64,000 bases of DNA from contig NC_005027.1 in assembly GCF_000196115.1 (NCBI RefSeq), forward strand, positions 1,116,001 through 1,180,000, in the 5' to 3' direction. Position numbers and translations under genes: made by a program. The notes beneath the pieces were generated by a model that saw only the letters and a program-made list of their open reading frames with translations, did not search any database and had not been told where the DNA came from. The DNA is from Rhodopirellula baltica SH 1. Its GTDB lineage: Bacteria > Planctomycetota > Planctomycetia > Pirellulales > Pirellulaceae. Below are positions 50,754 through 62,674 of the stretch, piece after piece; position 1 is the stretch's first letter, and the number at the start of each line of letters is the position of its first letter.

Positions 50754-51413
50754 ATGAAAGTCAACTCACTTCACGCGTCGGTTCCCGTATTGTTGGTCGC
50801 GATGTTGGCTGGTTGGGCCAGCAACGAGTGCCACGCCGATTGGCCTTTTCCATTGCTGCGTCCCGACGGAGCGCAGCGGATCGATGTGATCGGACCGGTC
50901 GGTAGCCGGATGCCAGAATCGTATCGACGCCAATACAACCGCCCGACGTACCTCGGTGGTAAGACCGCGGCAATCATCGCTCCTTCCAGCCAAGAAGCAC
51001 GGGCTTGGCAACGAGCCGATGCGTTGGGTTTGTACGACGACAACGGCATCAAAGGAGCATTGCACGGCAAACACTGCCCACCTCAACGAGTCGAGCAACA
51101 TTATTTCTATCCCAAGCCATGGGAAGTTCTGACCGTTGGACCTCGTCAATCGCGATCCGCTGATGCCACCGATGTCGATCGCTATCAAGAACCCGTGCTG
51201 ATGAAAGAGGTCGCCGAGGAACTGGAGGAAGCGGAAACATTGCATCGCCCTAGTCCTGACGAACTGGAATCCGTTCTGCCGGAGCCCGAAGCTCAACAGC
51301 CCGTGCAAGATCCAGCGACCGACGCCTTGGACCTGAACGACCAATCGTCGCTGCCGAGCGTCATTCGCGATCCCGTCTTCGTTGCACCAGTCAGCGGACT
51401 GATTCATCGCTAG
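50754..51413 (+). CDS. Exported hypothetical protein
   Basis: A 219-residue protein with a signal peptide (MKVNSLHASVPVLLVAMLAG, cleavage near CHA-DW). The mature part begins DWPFPLLRPDGAQRIDVIGP, has a tyrosine- and proline-rich centre (VEQHYFYPKPWEVLTVGPRQ), and an acidic tail (ELEEAETLHRPSPDELESVL, PEPEAQQPVQDP). No family recognised. It lies 254 bases after the hydrolase on the same strand; the gap shows no feature. Confidence 0.7.
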   Translation: MKVNSLHASVPVLLVAMLAGWASNECHADWPFPLLRPDGAQRIDVIGPVGSRMPESYRRQYNRPTYLGGKTAAIIAPSSQEARAWQRADALGLYDDNGIKGALHGKHCPPQRVEQHYFYPKPWEVLTVGPRQSRSADATDVDRYQEPVLMKEVAEELEEAETLHRPSPDELESVLPEPEAQQPVQDPATDALDLNDQSSLPSVIRDPVFVAPVSGLIHR

Positions 51414-51674
51414 TCAGCGATCGTTTGATGCAGTGGCATCTGTTTTCAGCATCTGATAGCGGTGAACACAAACTGGGAGCCTTTGCCGCTCTATGGAGCG
51501 TCACGCTCTCTTTCCGGGTAATTTAGGTTCATCCTTTCCTTGACCAACTTGGAATCCGCCACTAATCTGTGCGTAAGCGGGGATTCACCCCGCTCCCGCC
51601 TGCCACCTCCCACACGGCTACCGAATCAGTGTCTCCCCGGGATTGATTCGGATCGGCGATGATTTTTCGTCCCC

Positions 51675-54600
51675 ATGCATCTGCTTGGAAGGAAATTCGT
51701 CGTGATAGATATTTCGTTGGTCACGCTGTCCAAACAGTCACCGCGATCCCCACTTCCCCACTTAGCCGTTGCGGGACTCTTCTTTCTCTCTGCCCTTGGT
51801 GCTCCACCGAGTTCGGCAGCGAATGAAACCGATGCGGACAACGTCAGTTATCACGACGACGTCTTGCCAATCCTTCGAACCAATTGCTTCGGGTGCCATC
51901 AAGGCGCCAAGCAATTGGGCGAATACGTCATGACCGACTTTGACGCGTTGATTCGCGGCGGCGAAAGCGGAGATGCGGCAATTGTTCCCGGAGATGCCGA
52001 TTCGAGCTATTTGATCTCCTTGATCACGTCGCACGAGGGCGTTGCCGAAATGCCCAAGGCTCCTCGGAAACCTTTGCACGAAACCGAGGTCGATACGATT
52101 CGGCGATGGATCGAGCAAGGTGCGAAGAACGATTCCCCTGAAACATCCGGCCCGCGATTCGATGCGGACCAGCCACCGGTATACGCCGGGCCGCCGACCC
52201 TGCCATCGATCGATCTATCGCCCGATGAGCAAACGCTCGCAATCGCGGGTTACCACGAGATTTGTTTGCTAGACGCGAAATCAGGCGAAATGCAAACTCG
52301 TTTGGTGGGTATTTCGCCTCGCATCAACTCCGTTCGCTTCTCACCTGATGGATCTCGCATCGCGGCCGCTGGTGGCATGCCCGGCGAACTGGGTGAACTA
52401 CAGATTTGGAACGCATCGACCGGCAAGTTAGAACTTTCGCGGCAAATCACCTACGACACGATCACGGGTTTATCGTGGTCGCCCGACGGATCCAAAATCG
52501 CGATTGGAGCCAACGACAACACGGTGCGAGCCTTGGACTCAGCCACCGGTGAACAAGTTTTGTTCCAAGGTGCACACGAAGATTGGATTCGCGACACGGT
52601 GTTCACGCCGGACGGCAAGCACTTGGTTTCGGTCGCGCGAGACATGACTTGCAAGTTGACCGAAGTCGAAACCGAACGCTTCATTGACAATGTCACGTCC
52701 ATCACCCCGGGCGCTTTATCGGGCGGATTGTCCAGCGTCGCGATGCATCCTTCTCGCGATGAAATCGTGGTGGGCGGATCCGATGGTGTGACGAAAGTCT
52801 ATCGCGTCTTTCGTCAAACAAAACGACAAATTGGTGACGATGCAAACTTGGTTCGCAATCTACCTCGATTGAACGGACGCATCCGCCAAGTTGTCGTGAA
52901 CTCAGCTGGGACGCATCTCGCCGCCGTTGCAACGATCGACGGGCACTCTGAACTGCGAGTGTGGAAGTACGACTTCACCGGCGAGTTGACCGATGAACTC
53001 AAAGCCATTCTCGGCAAACGCGTTGCGAATCGCTCCGCCGACGAAAAGAAAAAGGTCGACGAATCGGTCAACCAAACGACCACGCAAACGGTGCATTTCG
53101 AACTGCCTGACGCGGCCGCCTATTCGTTGGAATTGACCAACGACGGGAGTGTCTTTGTTGCCGCCAACGACGGACAAATTCGACACCTCGAAGCGACCGG
53201 AAAGCTGGTGCGGTCATTTCACGCCGTTCCGCAAGATGAATCGGTCTCGAATGAAGTACTCGCGGCAACCGCACCCACTTTGGATTTCGCAGACGCCAAA
53301 CTAGAACCCGCCGATGAGGCGAGTGACGTGCAACCTGAGTCGGCGGTCGCACCCTCCGATGTCGTCGAAATATCCGTTGTTCCGAAGTCGATTTCGCTGA
53401 CTTCGCCGTACGACTACGTTCAACTCGTCGCCATCGGAAAACGACATGATGGATCGACAATTGATGTAACGCGTCAAATCAATGTGTCAAAATCAGACTC
53501 GTATGTCAGTCTCCCCGGTGGTCTGATTCGTCCTCAAAGCAATTCCGTCGGCGAAGTCACCGTCAGCTTCGGATCGCATCAACACACGCTGCCGATCGAG
53601 ATCACTGGACAAAGCAAATTCGATGTCGATTTCATCCGTGATGTGAACCCGGTGTTGTCTCGTTTGGGATGCAATCAAGGCACCTGTCACGGGGCTCAGA
53701 AAGGCAAGAACGGTTTTCGTTTGTCGCTGCGAGGTTATGACCCCATTTTCGACATTCGAGCCCTGACGGATGATTTGGCCGCGCGACGCATCAATCCGTC
53801 TGCTCCCGATGATTCGATGATGCTTCGCAAACCGTTGGGCATCACGCCTCACGAGGGCGGCACGCTGATGAAGAAGGGCGATCCTTATCACGCGGTCTTG
53901 CATCGCTGGATCGCTGATGGTTCCAAACTTGATTTGGAAACGCCACGTGTCACCTCACTTGAAATTTCCCCGCGCAACCCCGTCGTTCAGTCCACCGACG
54001 CTCGGCAACAGGTCCGTATCGTTGCGACCTATGCCAACGGCGAAGCTCGAGATGTGACGCGGGAAGCGTTCATCAGTTCGGGCAACACCGAAGTCGCGAC
54101 CGCAAAAACCGGCGGGATGCTCCACGCTGTTCGTCGTGGTGAAGCACCTGTGCTGGCTCGTTTTGAAGGCGCATACGCCGCTACGACGCTGACCGTGATG
54201 GGTGATCGAACGGGATACGAACAAGCCGAAGTGGACACATGGGGGCGTATCGATGAGTTGGTCGCTCAGAAGTGGGATCGAATGAAAATCGTTCCCAGTG
54301 ACGTTGCCGACGATGCCACCTTCCTACGCCGCGTGCACTTGGACCTGACTGGGTTGCCTCCGACCAGCCAAACGGTGCGAGAGTTTTTGGCGGATGAAAC
54401 GCCGACCAAACTCAAACGCCAAGCCGTGATCGATCGACTGATCGGCAACGAGGACTTCGTCGAATACTGGACGAACAAATGGGCGGATCTGTTGCAGGTC
54501 AACCGCAAGTTTCTGGGCGTCGAAGGCACAAAACTCTATCGCGACTGGATCCGCAAAGCGGTCGAAGAAAATCGTCCGTACGACGAGTTTGCCTATCAGA

Positions 54601-57032
54601 TTCTGACAGCGTCGGGGTCCAACCAAACTAACCCGGCCGCGTCGTATTACAAAGTCCTCCGGACCCCCGAGGACACGATGGAAAACACGACGCACCTGTT
54701 CCTTGGCATTCGCTTCAATTGCAACAAGTGCCACGATCACCCGTTCGAACGCTGGACCCAAGACCAGTACTACGAGCTGGCGGCCTACTTCGCCAAAGTT
54801 GATCGGAAGAAGGATCCAGACTCTGGCAATCGAAAAATTGGTGGTACGGCGGTCGAAGGTGCCACGCCACTGTTCGAGATCATCGCTGACTCGGCAGATT
54901 CCGAAGTTCAACACGCTCGAACGGGCGAAGACGTTGTGCCCTCGTTTCCTTACGAGTTGGCCGGTAATGTTGCGAACGAATCTGAGCAGCAGACACGAAT
55001 TGCTCCATTGGATGGACAAACGTTGGTCTCAAAATCCAACGACACACCCACGCGACGTGAGGAACTCGCGAGCTGGATGACGGATCCAGCCAATCCGTAC
55101 TTCGCGCGTTCTTACGTCAATCGCATCTGGGGATACATGACCGGTGTCGGTTTGATCGAACCGATCGATGACATCCGCGCCGGTAACCCGCCAACTAACC
55201 CACTGCTGTTGGACTACTTGACCGACGAGTTCATCGGGTCGAACTTCGACACCCGGCATCTAATGCGATTGATCGTCAGTTCGCGAACTTATCAGTTGTC
55301 CGTTGAGTCCAATCAATGGAACGAAGACGATCATCTGAACTACTCCCACGCGACACCGCGACGTCTGCCAGCTGAAGTGATCTTCGACGCAGTCCACTCG
55401 CTCACGGGAGCCACCAGCCAAATTCCCGGCATGCCGGCTGGGACACGTGCCGCCGCCGCAACGGATTCGGGGGTGGCTCTGACCGACGGTTTCCTCGCGA
55501 ACCTTGGTCGTCCCGTCCGAGAAACCGCGTGTGAATGTGAACGAGGCACGGACCTGCAGCTCGGTCCGGTGATGGCACTGATCAGTGGTCCGACGATCGG
55601 CACCGCGATCAGCGACCCAAAGAACGAACTCGAAAAGATCGTCGCAGAAAATTCCACTGACGAGGCCGTTACGGAAGAGATTTTCTTGCGAGCCTTGGGC
55701 CGCTACCCGACCGACAAAGAACGAGCGGCTTTCGCGACCATTCATTCGCAGATCGCTGGCGACCACGAAACGCTGGTTCAGCGTTTGGCGGATGCAGAAG
55801 CCGCTTGGACGGAGCGTTTCCCTAAGTTGGAAGCGTCACGCAAAGAGATGCTTTCGAAGCTCGCCAATGACATTGAAGCTCGACGTGTGGAGATCGCCGA
55901 TGAACGAGCCAAAATGGAGGCCGACCGTCAAAAGAAGATCGCCGAGGCAACTCAGAACCTTGCTGATCAAGAAGCGAAATTGCCCGAGTTGGTTGCTGCG
56001 TTTTTGGCGGAGAAAAAGGCCGACACGGAATGGCATCCTTTGACACCGATCTCATTGTCCGCGACCAACCAAGCGACGTTGGCCGTTCAGCCCGATCGCA
56101 GCGTTTTGGCGAGCGGAAAGCAGGGCAACGGTTCCTACATTGTTGACTTCGAAACCAACCTGACGGGCATCACTGGTTTCCGTGTGGAAGCACTCACTGA
56201 CCCGAGCCTGCCACAAGACGGTCCGGGTCGCGCGGGAAACTTCGTGGTCACGGAGATTACCGTTCGTGCTGGCTCGGACGGGGCTGAATCGGACGGGACT
56301 GAATCGGACGGGACTGAATCGGACGGGACTGAATCGGACGGGACTGAATCGGACGGGACTGAATCGGACGGGACTGGCTCGGACACGAAGATCCAATCGA
56401 AAGATCTGCCAACCGTCAAGATTGCCCGAGCCTCAGCGGACTTCTTGCAGAACGGTTTCAAAATTGAAAACACGTTCGACGGAAATGCCGGCAACCAATC
56501 AGCCTGGGCCGTATCCGGAGCCAATGGACACGAGCACTGGGCAACCTTCCAATTTGCGAAACCAATTGAGAGCAAAGGGAAGACGCGTTTGCGGTTCGAA
56601 CTGGCTCAGAACCACAATGCAAAAGATCATCAATTGGGACGGTTCCGGATCAGCGTGACCACGGATTCGGGCGAAATCCCGTTGGGATTGTCGGAGACCT
56701 TCGCCGCCGCGGAACGTACCCCGGCCGACCAACGTGGCGAAGCATTGTCAAAAACGATCGATCAGTACGTTTCCACGATCAACCCCGATTTGAAGTCGGC
56801 CCGTGACGCACTGAACCAAGCCAAACGCCCGCTGCCGGAAGACGCGCAGATTGTCGCTCTGCAAAAGCGACGCAAACGCTTTGAGGCCGAGACACCGATC
56901 GACCCGTCTTTGGTCGAACTGCGAGCAAACGTGGAACGGTCCAAGACTCAATTGGGCAGCGTTCGCCTGACCGCAGCGGAAGACTTGGTCTGGGCCCTCG
57001 TCAACTCGCCCGCCTTCTTGTTCAACCACTGA
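51675..57032 (+). CDS. Giant exported cytochrome c/WD40/DUF1549/DUF1553 protein
   Basis: A 1785-residue protein. Domain order: signal peptide (about 1-49); planctomycete cytochrome c domain with CFGCH at residue 71; WD40-type beta propeller about 165-500 ([20 protein letters not shown]); bacterial Ig-like domains; a second cytochrome-like domain with CNQGTCH at 666 (CX4CH, atypical heme motif); DUF1549 about 870-1080 containing CNKCH at 1016; DUF1553 about 1120-1400; coiled coil about 1410-1470; an ESDGT repeat at ~1533-1570; a discoidin-like domain; and the usual [15 protein letters not shown] end. A periplasmic redox/polymer-degrading complex with the following DUF1501 protein is inferred from constant pairing in planctomycetes. 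Confidence 0.92.
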   Translation: MHLLGRKFVVIDISLVTLSKQSPRSPLPHLAVAGLFFLSALGAPPSSAANETDADNVSYHDDVLPILRTNCFGCHQGAKQLGEYVMTDFDALIRGGESGDAAIVPGDADSSYLISLITSHEGVAEMPKAPRKPLHETEVDTIRRWIEQGAKNDSPETSGPRFDADQPPVYAGPPTLPSIDLSPDEQTLAIAGYHEICLLDAKSGEMQTRLVGISPRINSVRFSPDGSRIAAAGGMPGELGELQIWNASTGKLELSRQITYDTITGLSWSPDGSKIAIGANDNTVRALDSATGEQVLFQGAHEDWIRDTVFTPDGKHLVSVARDMTCKLTEVETERFIDNVTSITPGALSGGLSSVAMHPSRDEIVVGGSDGVTKVYRVFRQTKRQIGDDANLVRNLPRLNGRIRQVVVNSAGTHLAAVATIDGHSELRVWKYDFTGELTDELKAILGKRVANRSADEKKKVDESVNQTTTQTVHFELPDAAAYSLELTNDGSVFVAANDGQIRHLEATGKLVRSFHAVPQDESVSNEVLAATAPTLDFADAKLEPADEASDVQPESAVAPSDVVEISVVPKSISLTSPYDYVQLVAIGKRHDGSTIDVTRQINVSKSDSYVSLPGGLIRPQSNSVGEVTVSFGSHQHTLPIEITGQSKFDVDFIRDVNPVLSRLGCNQGTCHGAQKGKNGFRLSLRGYDPIFDIRALTDDLAARRINPSAPDDSMMLRKPLGITPHEGGTLMKKGDPYHAVLHRWIADGSKLDLETPRVTSLEISPRNPVVQSTDARQQVRIVATYANGEARDVTREAFISSGNTEVATAKTGGMLHAVRRGEAPVLARFEGAYAATTLTVMGDRTGYEQAEVDTWGRIDELVAQKWDRMKIVPSDVADDATFLRRVHLDLTGLPPTSQTVREFLADETPTKLKRQAVIDRLIGNEDFVEYWTNKWADLLQVNRKFLGVEGTKLYRDWIRKAVEENRPYDEFAYQILTASGSNQTNPAASYYKVLRTPEDTMENTTHLFLGIRFNCNKCHDHPFERWTQDQYYELAAYFAKVDRKKDPDSGNRKIGGTAVEGATPLFEIIADSADSEVQHARTGEDVVPSFPYELAGNVANESEQQTRIAPLDGQTLVSKSNDTPTRREELASWMTDPANPYFARSYVNRIWGYMTGVGLIEPIDDIRAGNPPTNPLLLDYLTDEFIGSNFDTRHLMRLIVSSRTYQLSVESNQWNEDDHLNYSHATPRRLPAEVIFDAVHSLTGATSQIPGMPAGTRAAAATDSGVALTDGFLANLGRPVRETACECERGTDLQLGPVMALISGPTIGTAISDPKNELEKIVAENSTDEAVTEEIFLRALGRYPTDKERAAFATIHSQIAGDHETLVQRLADAEAAWTERFPKLEASRKEMLSKLANDIEARRVEIADERAKMEADRQKKIAEATQNLADQEAKLPELVAAFLAEKKADTEWHPLTPISLSATNQATLAVQPDRSVLASGKQGNGSYIVDFETNLTGITGFRVEALTDPSLPQDGPGRAGNFVVTEITVRAGSDGAESDGTESDGTESDGTESDGTESDGTESDGTGSDTKIQSKDLPTVKIARASADFLQNGFKIENTFDGNAGNQSAWAVSGANGHEHWATFQFAKPIESKGKTRLRFELAQNHNAKDHQLGRFRISVTTDSGEIPLGLSETFAAAERTPADQRGEALSKTIDQYVSTINPDLKSARDALNQAKRPLPEDAQIVALQKRRKRFEAETPIDPSLVELRANVERSKTQLGSVRLTAAEDLVWALVNSPAFLFNH
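56274..56391 (+). repeat. In-frame 15-bp coding tandem repeat
   Basis: TCGGACGGGACTGAA is repeated about seven times inside the giant gene, encoding (E)SDGT units. Repeats are nearly identical at the DNA level, and 15-bp steps keep the frame, so length variation by slippage would change only the linker between the DUF1553 and discoidin-like parts. Confidence 0.9.
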
Positions 57033-57060
57033 TCCGTCGCCACCAATCTTCGAGAAAACA

Positions 57061-58557
<1,497 letters not shown>

Positions 58558-58619
58558 TCGTCTAGCACTCGCAGATTCAATAGACGCCGAGAATCAGCCC
58601 ACGTCGTTGAGCCCCAAAA

Positions 58620-59350
58620 GTAGGCCGTACCGAACGAAGAGAGTTACGGCATCACCACTGCCCCAGAACTTACCCTCACCGAATTCTTGGCGAATCCGGC
58701 CACATCGTTGCGTTCCAACAGTAGGCCGTACCGAACGAAGAGAGTTACGGCATCCCCACTGCCCCAGAACTCACCCCACCGAATTCTTGGCGAATCCGGC
58801 TACATCGTTGCGTCCCAACAGTAGGCCGTACCGAACGGAGTAAGCTACGGCATCCCCACTGCCCCAGAACTCACCCCACCGAATTCTTGGCGAATCCGGC
58901 TACATCGTTGCGTTCCGACAGTAGGCCGTACCGAACGAAGAGAGCTACGGCATCACCACTACCAAAAACTCACCGAACCGAATTCTTGGCGAATCCGGCC
59001 ACATCGTTGCGTCCCAACAGTAGGCCGTACCGAACGAAGTGAGCTACGGCAGTACCACTGCCCAGAACTCACCCCTCCGAATTCTTGGCGAATCCGGCTA
59101 CATCGTTGCGTTCCAACAGTAGGCCGTACCGAACGAAGAGAGCTACGGCAGCACTACTGCCTAAAACTCACCCCGGCCGAATTCTTGGCGAATCCGGCCA
59201 CATCGTTGAGCTCCAAAAGTAGGCCGTACCGAACGCAGAGAGCTACGGCAGCCCCACTGCCCAGAACTCACTCCACCGAATTCTCGGCGAATCCGGCTAC
59301 GTCGTTGAGATCCAACAGTAGGCCGTACCGAACGAAGTGAGCTACGGCAG
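58620..59350. repeat. Array of eight ~100-bp tandem repeats made of two GTAG hairpins
   Basis: Units start with GTAGGCCGTACCGAACGAAG at 58620, 58721, 58821, 58921, 59020, 59119, 59219 and 59318 (period 99-101). Each unit contains GTAG-GCCGTA...TACGGC, a variable ~30-base spacer (CACCACTGCCCCAGAACTC type), and CCGAATTCTTGGCGAATCCGGC-TAC, which read on the other strand is GTAG-CCGGATTCG-CCAA-GAATTCGG. The eighth unit is cut after the first hairpin. It fills the gap between the DUF1501 gene and the reductase gene; no coding frame here is credible. Single copies occur at 4018-4295. Confidence 0.92.
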
Positions 59351-59509
59351 CAATCTGCTGAACCGACACAATCGGTGCAAACTGACCGGTCGTGGCATGA
59401 CTGCGAGGGATTCCGTTTTTCATGACGCGCATGCTCGTTCGGCGGAGCAACAAATTCATTGGTCGACCTGTTGAATTTGATTGCTTCCACTTTTTCGAGC
59501 GTTTGAGCC

Positions 59510-60826
59510 GTGTCTCCATCGTTGTTTTTCGCTGCTATTTTCTGTGGAAGCTGCTTCCTTCTGTTCGTCGGTAGCGCCGACGCGATCGAAGAATGGGAAT
59601 GGAAACGGCTGACGCGAAAACGGCTTCCAAAACTTCGCAGTGGCAAAGCTATTGATGCCGTATCAGCAAAGCTGGCTGATCAGTCCGCTTCAGCAGCGAA
59701 GCCCGATGTGACGAACCATCCAAGTCGTTGGAAAGGCTGGCGGTCGGCAAGCGTTCAATCGGTCAAAGACGAATCGCTGGATTGTCGCTCCTTCGTTTTT
59801 GTTCCTACCGATGGGGAACCGTTCCCGCCATTTTTGGGCGGTCAGTACCTGACAGTCCGATTGAAGGATCCGTCGTCAGGCAAGAATGTTTCGCGTTGCT
59901 ACAGCCTTTCGAGCGGACCCGATGAACCGCACTATCGAATCACGGTGAAACGGGTTCCGGGCGGGACGATGAGTAATCTGCTGCACGACACAATTGATGT
60001 TGGCGATCGGATCGAGATTCAAGCTCCCAAGGGCAGGTTCCATTACTCGGTGGAGGAGAGCCAAAGCGCCAATCTAGAGCCACTGAATTTGGTCGCCGCG
60101 GGCATCGGGATCACTCCGATGCTCTCAATGCTGTTTCAAAGTTTGAACGAACGGACGGACCGCGACGTCAATTTGTTCTATCAAGTAAGAAATGCAGTCG
60201 ATGCACCTTTCCTGGCACCGATTCGCGAGATCGCGAAAATGCTGGAAGCCACCACAGGAGTTCGCGTGCATCTTTGGTTCAGCAAACCGGAAGACGACGA
60301 TTTGCGACCGGGTGACTCGGTTGGACGGTTGTCAGCGGAGCGGATCGTGGAACGTCTCGGTCATCACCGCGGCGAATATTTGATTTGCGGACCAGATGTG
60401 TTCATGAACGCGATTGCCGAAGGGTTGATCGAGTGCGGAGCGTCCGCCGATCGTGTGATGTTTGAATCGTTTGGCGGGAAGTCTAAATCGGCGGGAGCGT
60501 TGGCGGTTCCGGCGTGCGACCCTTGTTCTGATGCGTCGGACGTTGATGAATCAAACTCAGATGACTCTGTTGGTTGGAACGTGACGTTTCAGACCAGCGG
60601 GAAGTCGGCTTCGTTTGAGGCTGGAATGGACGGTTTGTTGGACGTGGCTGAATCATTGGACGTGGATGTCGATTCAGGGTGTCGTTCGGGAGATTGTGGA
60701 GCTTGCGTCCGTCGTTTGCTCTCAGGCGAAGTTCGTTATGCCGAGACACCTGAGTGCGACGTCGAAGATGGCGAAGCGGTTTTGTGCGTTGCCAAACCGG
60801 TCAGCGAAGTCGTCGTCGACGCTTGA
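59510..60826 (+). CDS. Membrane-anchored NAD(P)H:2Fe-2S flavin oxidoreductase
   Basis: A 438-residue protein. A hydrophobic N-terminus (SPSLFFAAIFCGSCFLLFVG) suggests export or anchoring. The FAD-binding domain shows GGQYLTVRL and RCYSLSSGPDEPHYRITVKR; the NAD-binding domain shows LNLVAAGIGITPMLSMLFQS and EYLICGPDVFMNA; and the C-terminal plant-type 2Fe-2S domain shows GCRSGDCGACVRRLL with a final Cys near VLCVAKP. The order matches the Hcr/flavohemoglobin-reductase-like family. Known relatives reduce hybrid-cluster protein or oxygenases, but no such partner is adjacent. Start is GTG 59510. If the signal is real, a periplasm-facing FAD domain would be unusual. Confidence 0.88.
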   Translation: MSPSLFFAAIFCGSCFLLFVGSADAIEEWEWKRLTRKRLPKLRSGKAIDAVSAKLADQSASAAKPDVTNHPSRWKGWRSASVQSVKDESLDCRSFVFVPTDGEPFPPFLGGQYLTVRLKDPSSGKNVSRCYSLSSGPDEPHYRITVKRVPGGTMSNLLHDTIDVGDRIEIQAPKGRFHYSVEESQSANLEPLNLVAAGIGITPMLSMLFQSLNERTDRDVNLFYQVRNAVDAPFLAPIREIAKMLEATTGVRVHLWFSKPEDDDLRPGDSVGRLSAERIVERLGHHRGEYLICGPDVFMNAIAEGLIECGASADRVMFESFGGKSKSAGALAVPACDPCSDASDVDESNSDDSVGWNVTFQTSGKSASFEAGMDGLLDVAESLDVDVDSGCRSGDCGACVRRLLSGEVRYAETPECDVEDGEAVLCVAKPVSEVVVDA

Positions 60827-60835
60827 GCTTGCACC

Positions 60836-60958
60836 GTAGGCCAGGTTGTACCTGGCGTTCAGGCCGATGCTTTGCCAAAAGCGAGGCGATTGATTTGGTT
60901 GATACGCAAGTGCGTTCTGAGTTTGGCGTTTCACCATGCCAGGTGGGACCTGGCCTAC
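60836..60958. repeat. REPIN-like pair, family GTAG-GCCAGGT
   Basis: The left hairpin is GTAG-GCCAGGT-TGT-ACCTGGC at 60836. The right is GCCAGGT-GGG-ACCTGGC-CTAC ending at 60958, that is, the same hairpin inverted. The pair is about 123 bases long and lies between the reductase stop and the SDR stop (convergent genes). Confidence 0.8.
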
Positions 60959-60974
60959 TTTGGGCGGTGAGGAA

Positions 60975-61805
60975 TCAGGCGGTGCTTTTGCTTAGCAACC
61001 AATCGGCCAGTCTTGGTGAAACTGCGTTGATGGCCATCAAAGCTCGCACCTTTGGCGGCAACACGATTTCGATCTTGCGTTTTTGAATGCATCGCAAAAC
61101 GGCGTCCGCGACTTCTTCGGGCGGCAAACCCTTCAGCTTGGCTCCGCCGCCGGGTTGGGCCGCCGTCGCAGGAACGCCGGCTTTCTTGTCCGTTTCGTAA
61201 CGGTCGATCGGTTGGTCGTCGTCACGGCGAATGGGTCCCGGGCAAACCACACCGACATGGATTCCATCCGCTTCCAGCTCCATTCGAAGTTGTCGTGAAA
61301 AACCGACCAGAGCGTGTTTTGCGATGACGTAGCCACCGAGGTAACGCGGTGCGACTCGGGAAGCGAGTGAACCGAGGTTAACGATCGTGCCGCGAGATTT
61401 CTTGAGTTCGTCATAGGCGGCACGGCAACAAGTCCATGCGGAGACAACGTTGTCGCGAAACATTGATTCAAGTTCCGCGGCACCGCTGTTGATCAGCAAC
61501 CCACGATCGCTGCGTCCAACAACGTTGACCAAGACATCCAATGATCCAAATTTCGCGACGTGCTGTTCGACCAAGGTGTTCATCGCTTCCGAATCGCAAG
61601 CGTCACCGGCGAATGTGTTGACGATCTTGCCATCGAATTCTTTCGCCAGAGTCGCTGATGCTTGATCGAGTCGTTCCGGATTGCGTCCCAGCATCGTGAC
61701 TGAATAGCCTTCGCCGAGCAGTCGACGACAGACGTGCAGACCCAGGCCCGCGGAAGCTCCCGTGACGATGGCCGATGGAGTCTTCGTCGGCGAAGTCACA
61801 CCCAT
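60975..61805 (-). CDS. Short-chain dehydrogenase/reductase (SDR)
   Basis: A 276-residue classical SDR. The cofactor site is AIVTGASAGLGLHVCRRLLG, with GRNP after the second strand indicating NADP preference. The Asn/Ser/Tyr/Lys set is in VLVNVVGRSDRG, GTIVNLGSLASRV and GGYVIAKHALVGF. ATG at 61805 overlaps the end of the upstream SDR gene by ten bases (ATGGGTGTGA), so the two are coupled. Substrate unknown. Confidence 0.9.
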   Translation of the reverse strand: MGVTSPTKTPSAIVTGASAGLGLHVCRRLLGEGYSVTMLGRNPERLDQASATLAKEFDGKIVNTFAGDACDSEAMNTLVEQHVAKFGSLDVLVNVVGRSDRGLLINSGAAELESMFRDNVVSAWTCCRAAYDELKKSRGTIVNLGSLASRVAPRYLGGYVIAKHALVGFSRQLRMELEADGIHVGVVCPGPIRRDDDQPIDRYETDKKAGVPATAAQPGGGAKLKGLPPEEVADAVLRCIQKRKIEIVLPPKVRALMAINAVSPRLADWLLSKSTA

Positions 61806-62527
61806 TCTTGCGTGGTGGGTTTGATTACGATCTCGGGCACACAGGCTCGCGGTGGCAGTTGGCAAATCGAGAGCACGACCGAAGCGATGTCTTCGGGTTG
61901 CAGGATCGATTCCTTGTGCTCTTGGCTGACCGGTACGGGGCGGTTGTCCAAAATCGGCGTGTTGACTTCGCCGGGATAAACGTTGGTGATCCGGACACCT
62001 TCGTGACGGACTTCATTGGCGACGGCCGTTCCCATCGCGGTCATCGCGAATTTGCTGGCGCAGTAGACGACTCCGCCCAGCGTGATGGCTCGTTTACCGG
62101 CCACGGAGGAGATGTTGATGATCAATCCATCGTGCCGGTCTCGCATCGCACCGATCACTTGGTGGATGCAGCGGTAGGCGCCGGTCGCGTTGATTCGAAG
62201 AACGCGGTCCCACTCGTCGGGATCCATTTCGGCCATGGTCCGCTTGGCAATGTTGATTCCGGCGCTGTTGACCAAGATGTCCACGTCACCCACGTTGGTT
62301 CGGACGTCTTGGAAGAAAGCTTCGATGCTCTCGTTTTCGGCAACATCAATGGTGTGCGTGCGAACAGGGTTGGGGGAATCGATGGACCCGGCGAGTTCCT
62401 TCAGCGGTGCTTCGCGACGGCCACCGATGGTGACTTTCGCACCTGCCATCGCTAATTCGCGAGCGATCCCTGCACCGATTCCGGTGCCTCCACCGGTGAT
62501 GGCAACGACTTTGTCTTTCAAATTCAT
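61796..62527 (-). CDS. Short-chain dehydrogenase/reductase (SDR)
   Basis: A 243-residue SDR. MNLKDKVVAITGGGTGIGAG is the cofactor-binding start; DILVNSAGINIAKRTM, IINISSVAGKRA and VYCASKFAMTAMG give the Asn, Ser, Tyr-x3-Lys catalytic set. ATG at 62527 is chosen because it begins the first beta strand; upstream codons to 62614 are not SDR-like. First gene of a two-gene unit with the downstream SDR. The second is not a duplicate: their sequences differ greatly outside the motifs. Confidence 0.92.
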   Translation of the reverse strand: MNLKDKVVAITGGGTGIGAGIARELAMAGAKVTIGGRREAPLKELAGSIDSPNPVRTHTIDVAENESIEAFFQDVRTNVGDVDILVNSAGINIAKRTMAEMDPDEWDRVLRINATGAYRCIHQVIGAMRDRHDGLIINISSVAGKRAITLGGVVYCASKFAMTAMGTAVANEVRHEGVRITNVYPGEVNTPILDNRPVPVSQEHKESILQPEDIASVVLSICQLPPRACVPEIVIKPTTQEWV

Positions 62528-62674
62528 GGTGGAATGCAAGTTGGGGGATGATGCGTGGGGGAAGTTTGATTTTCGAATTGCGGCGGGCATTTCGCAATCC
62601 CCCCTTGGCGACACGGTTATAGTGATGATGCTTGTTTTGCTCCCCCTCCCTTTTGTTTTCCCACAGGAAAATCG

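Noticed and set aside
58620-59350. Possible CRISPR array
   Set aside because: The repeat unit is ~100 bases with homologous spacers, hairpins and no cas genes; spacers are not unique.
59161-59646. Minus-strand frame spanning the last repeat units and the reductase start
   Set aside because: Half of it is translated repeat, the other half antisense to the reductase leader.
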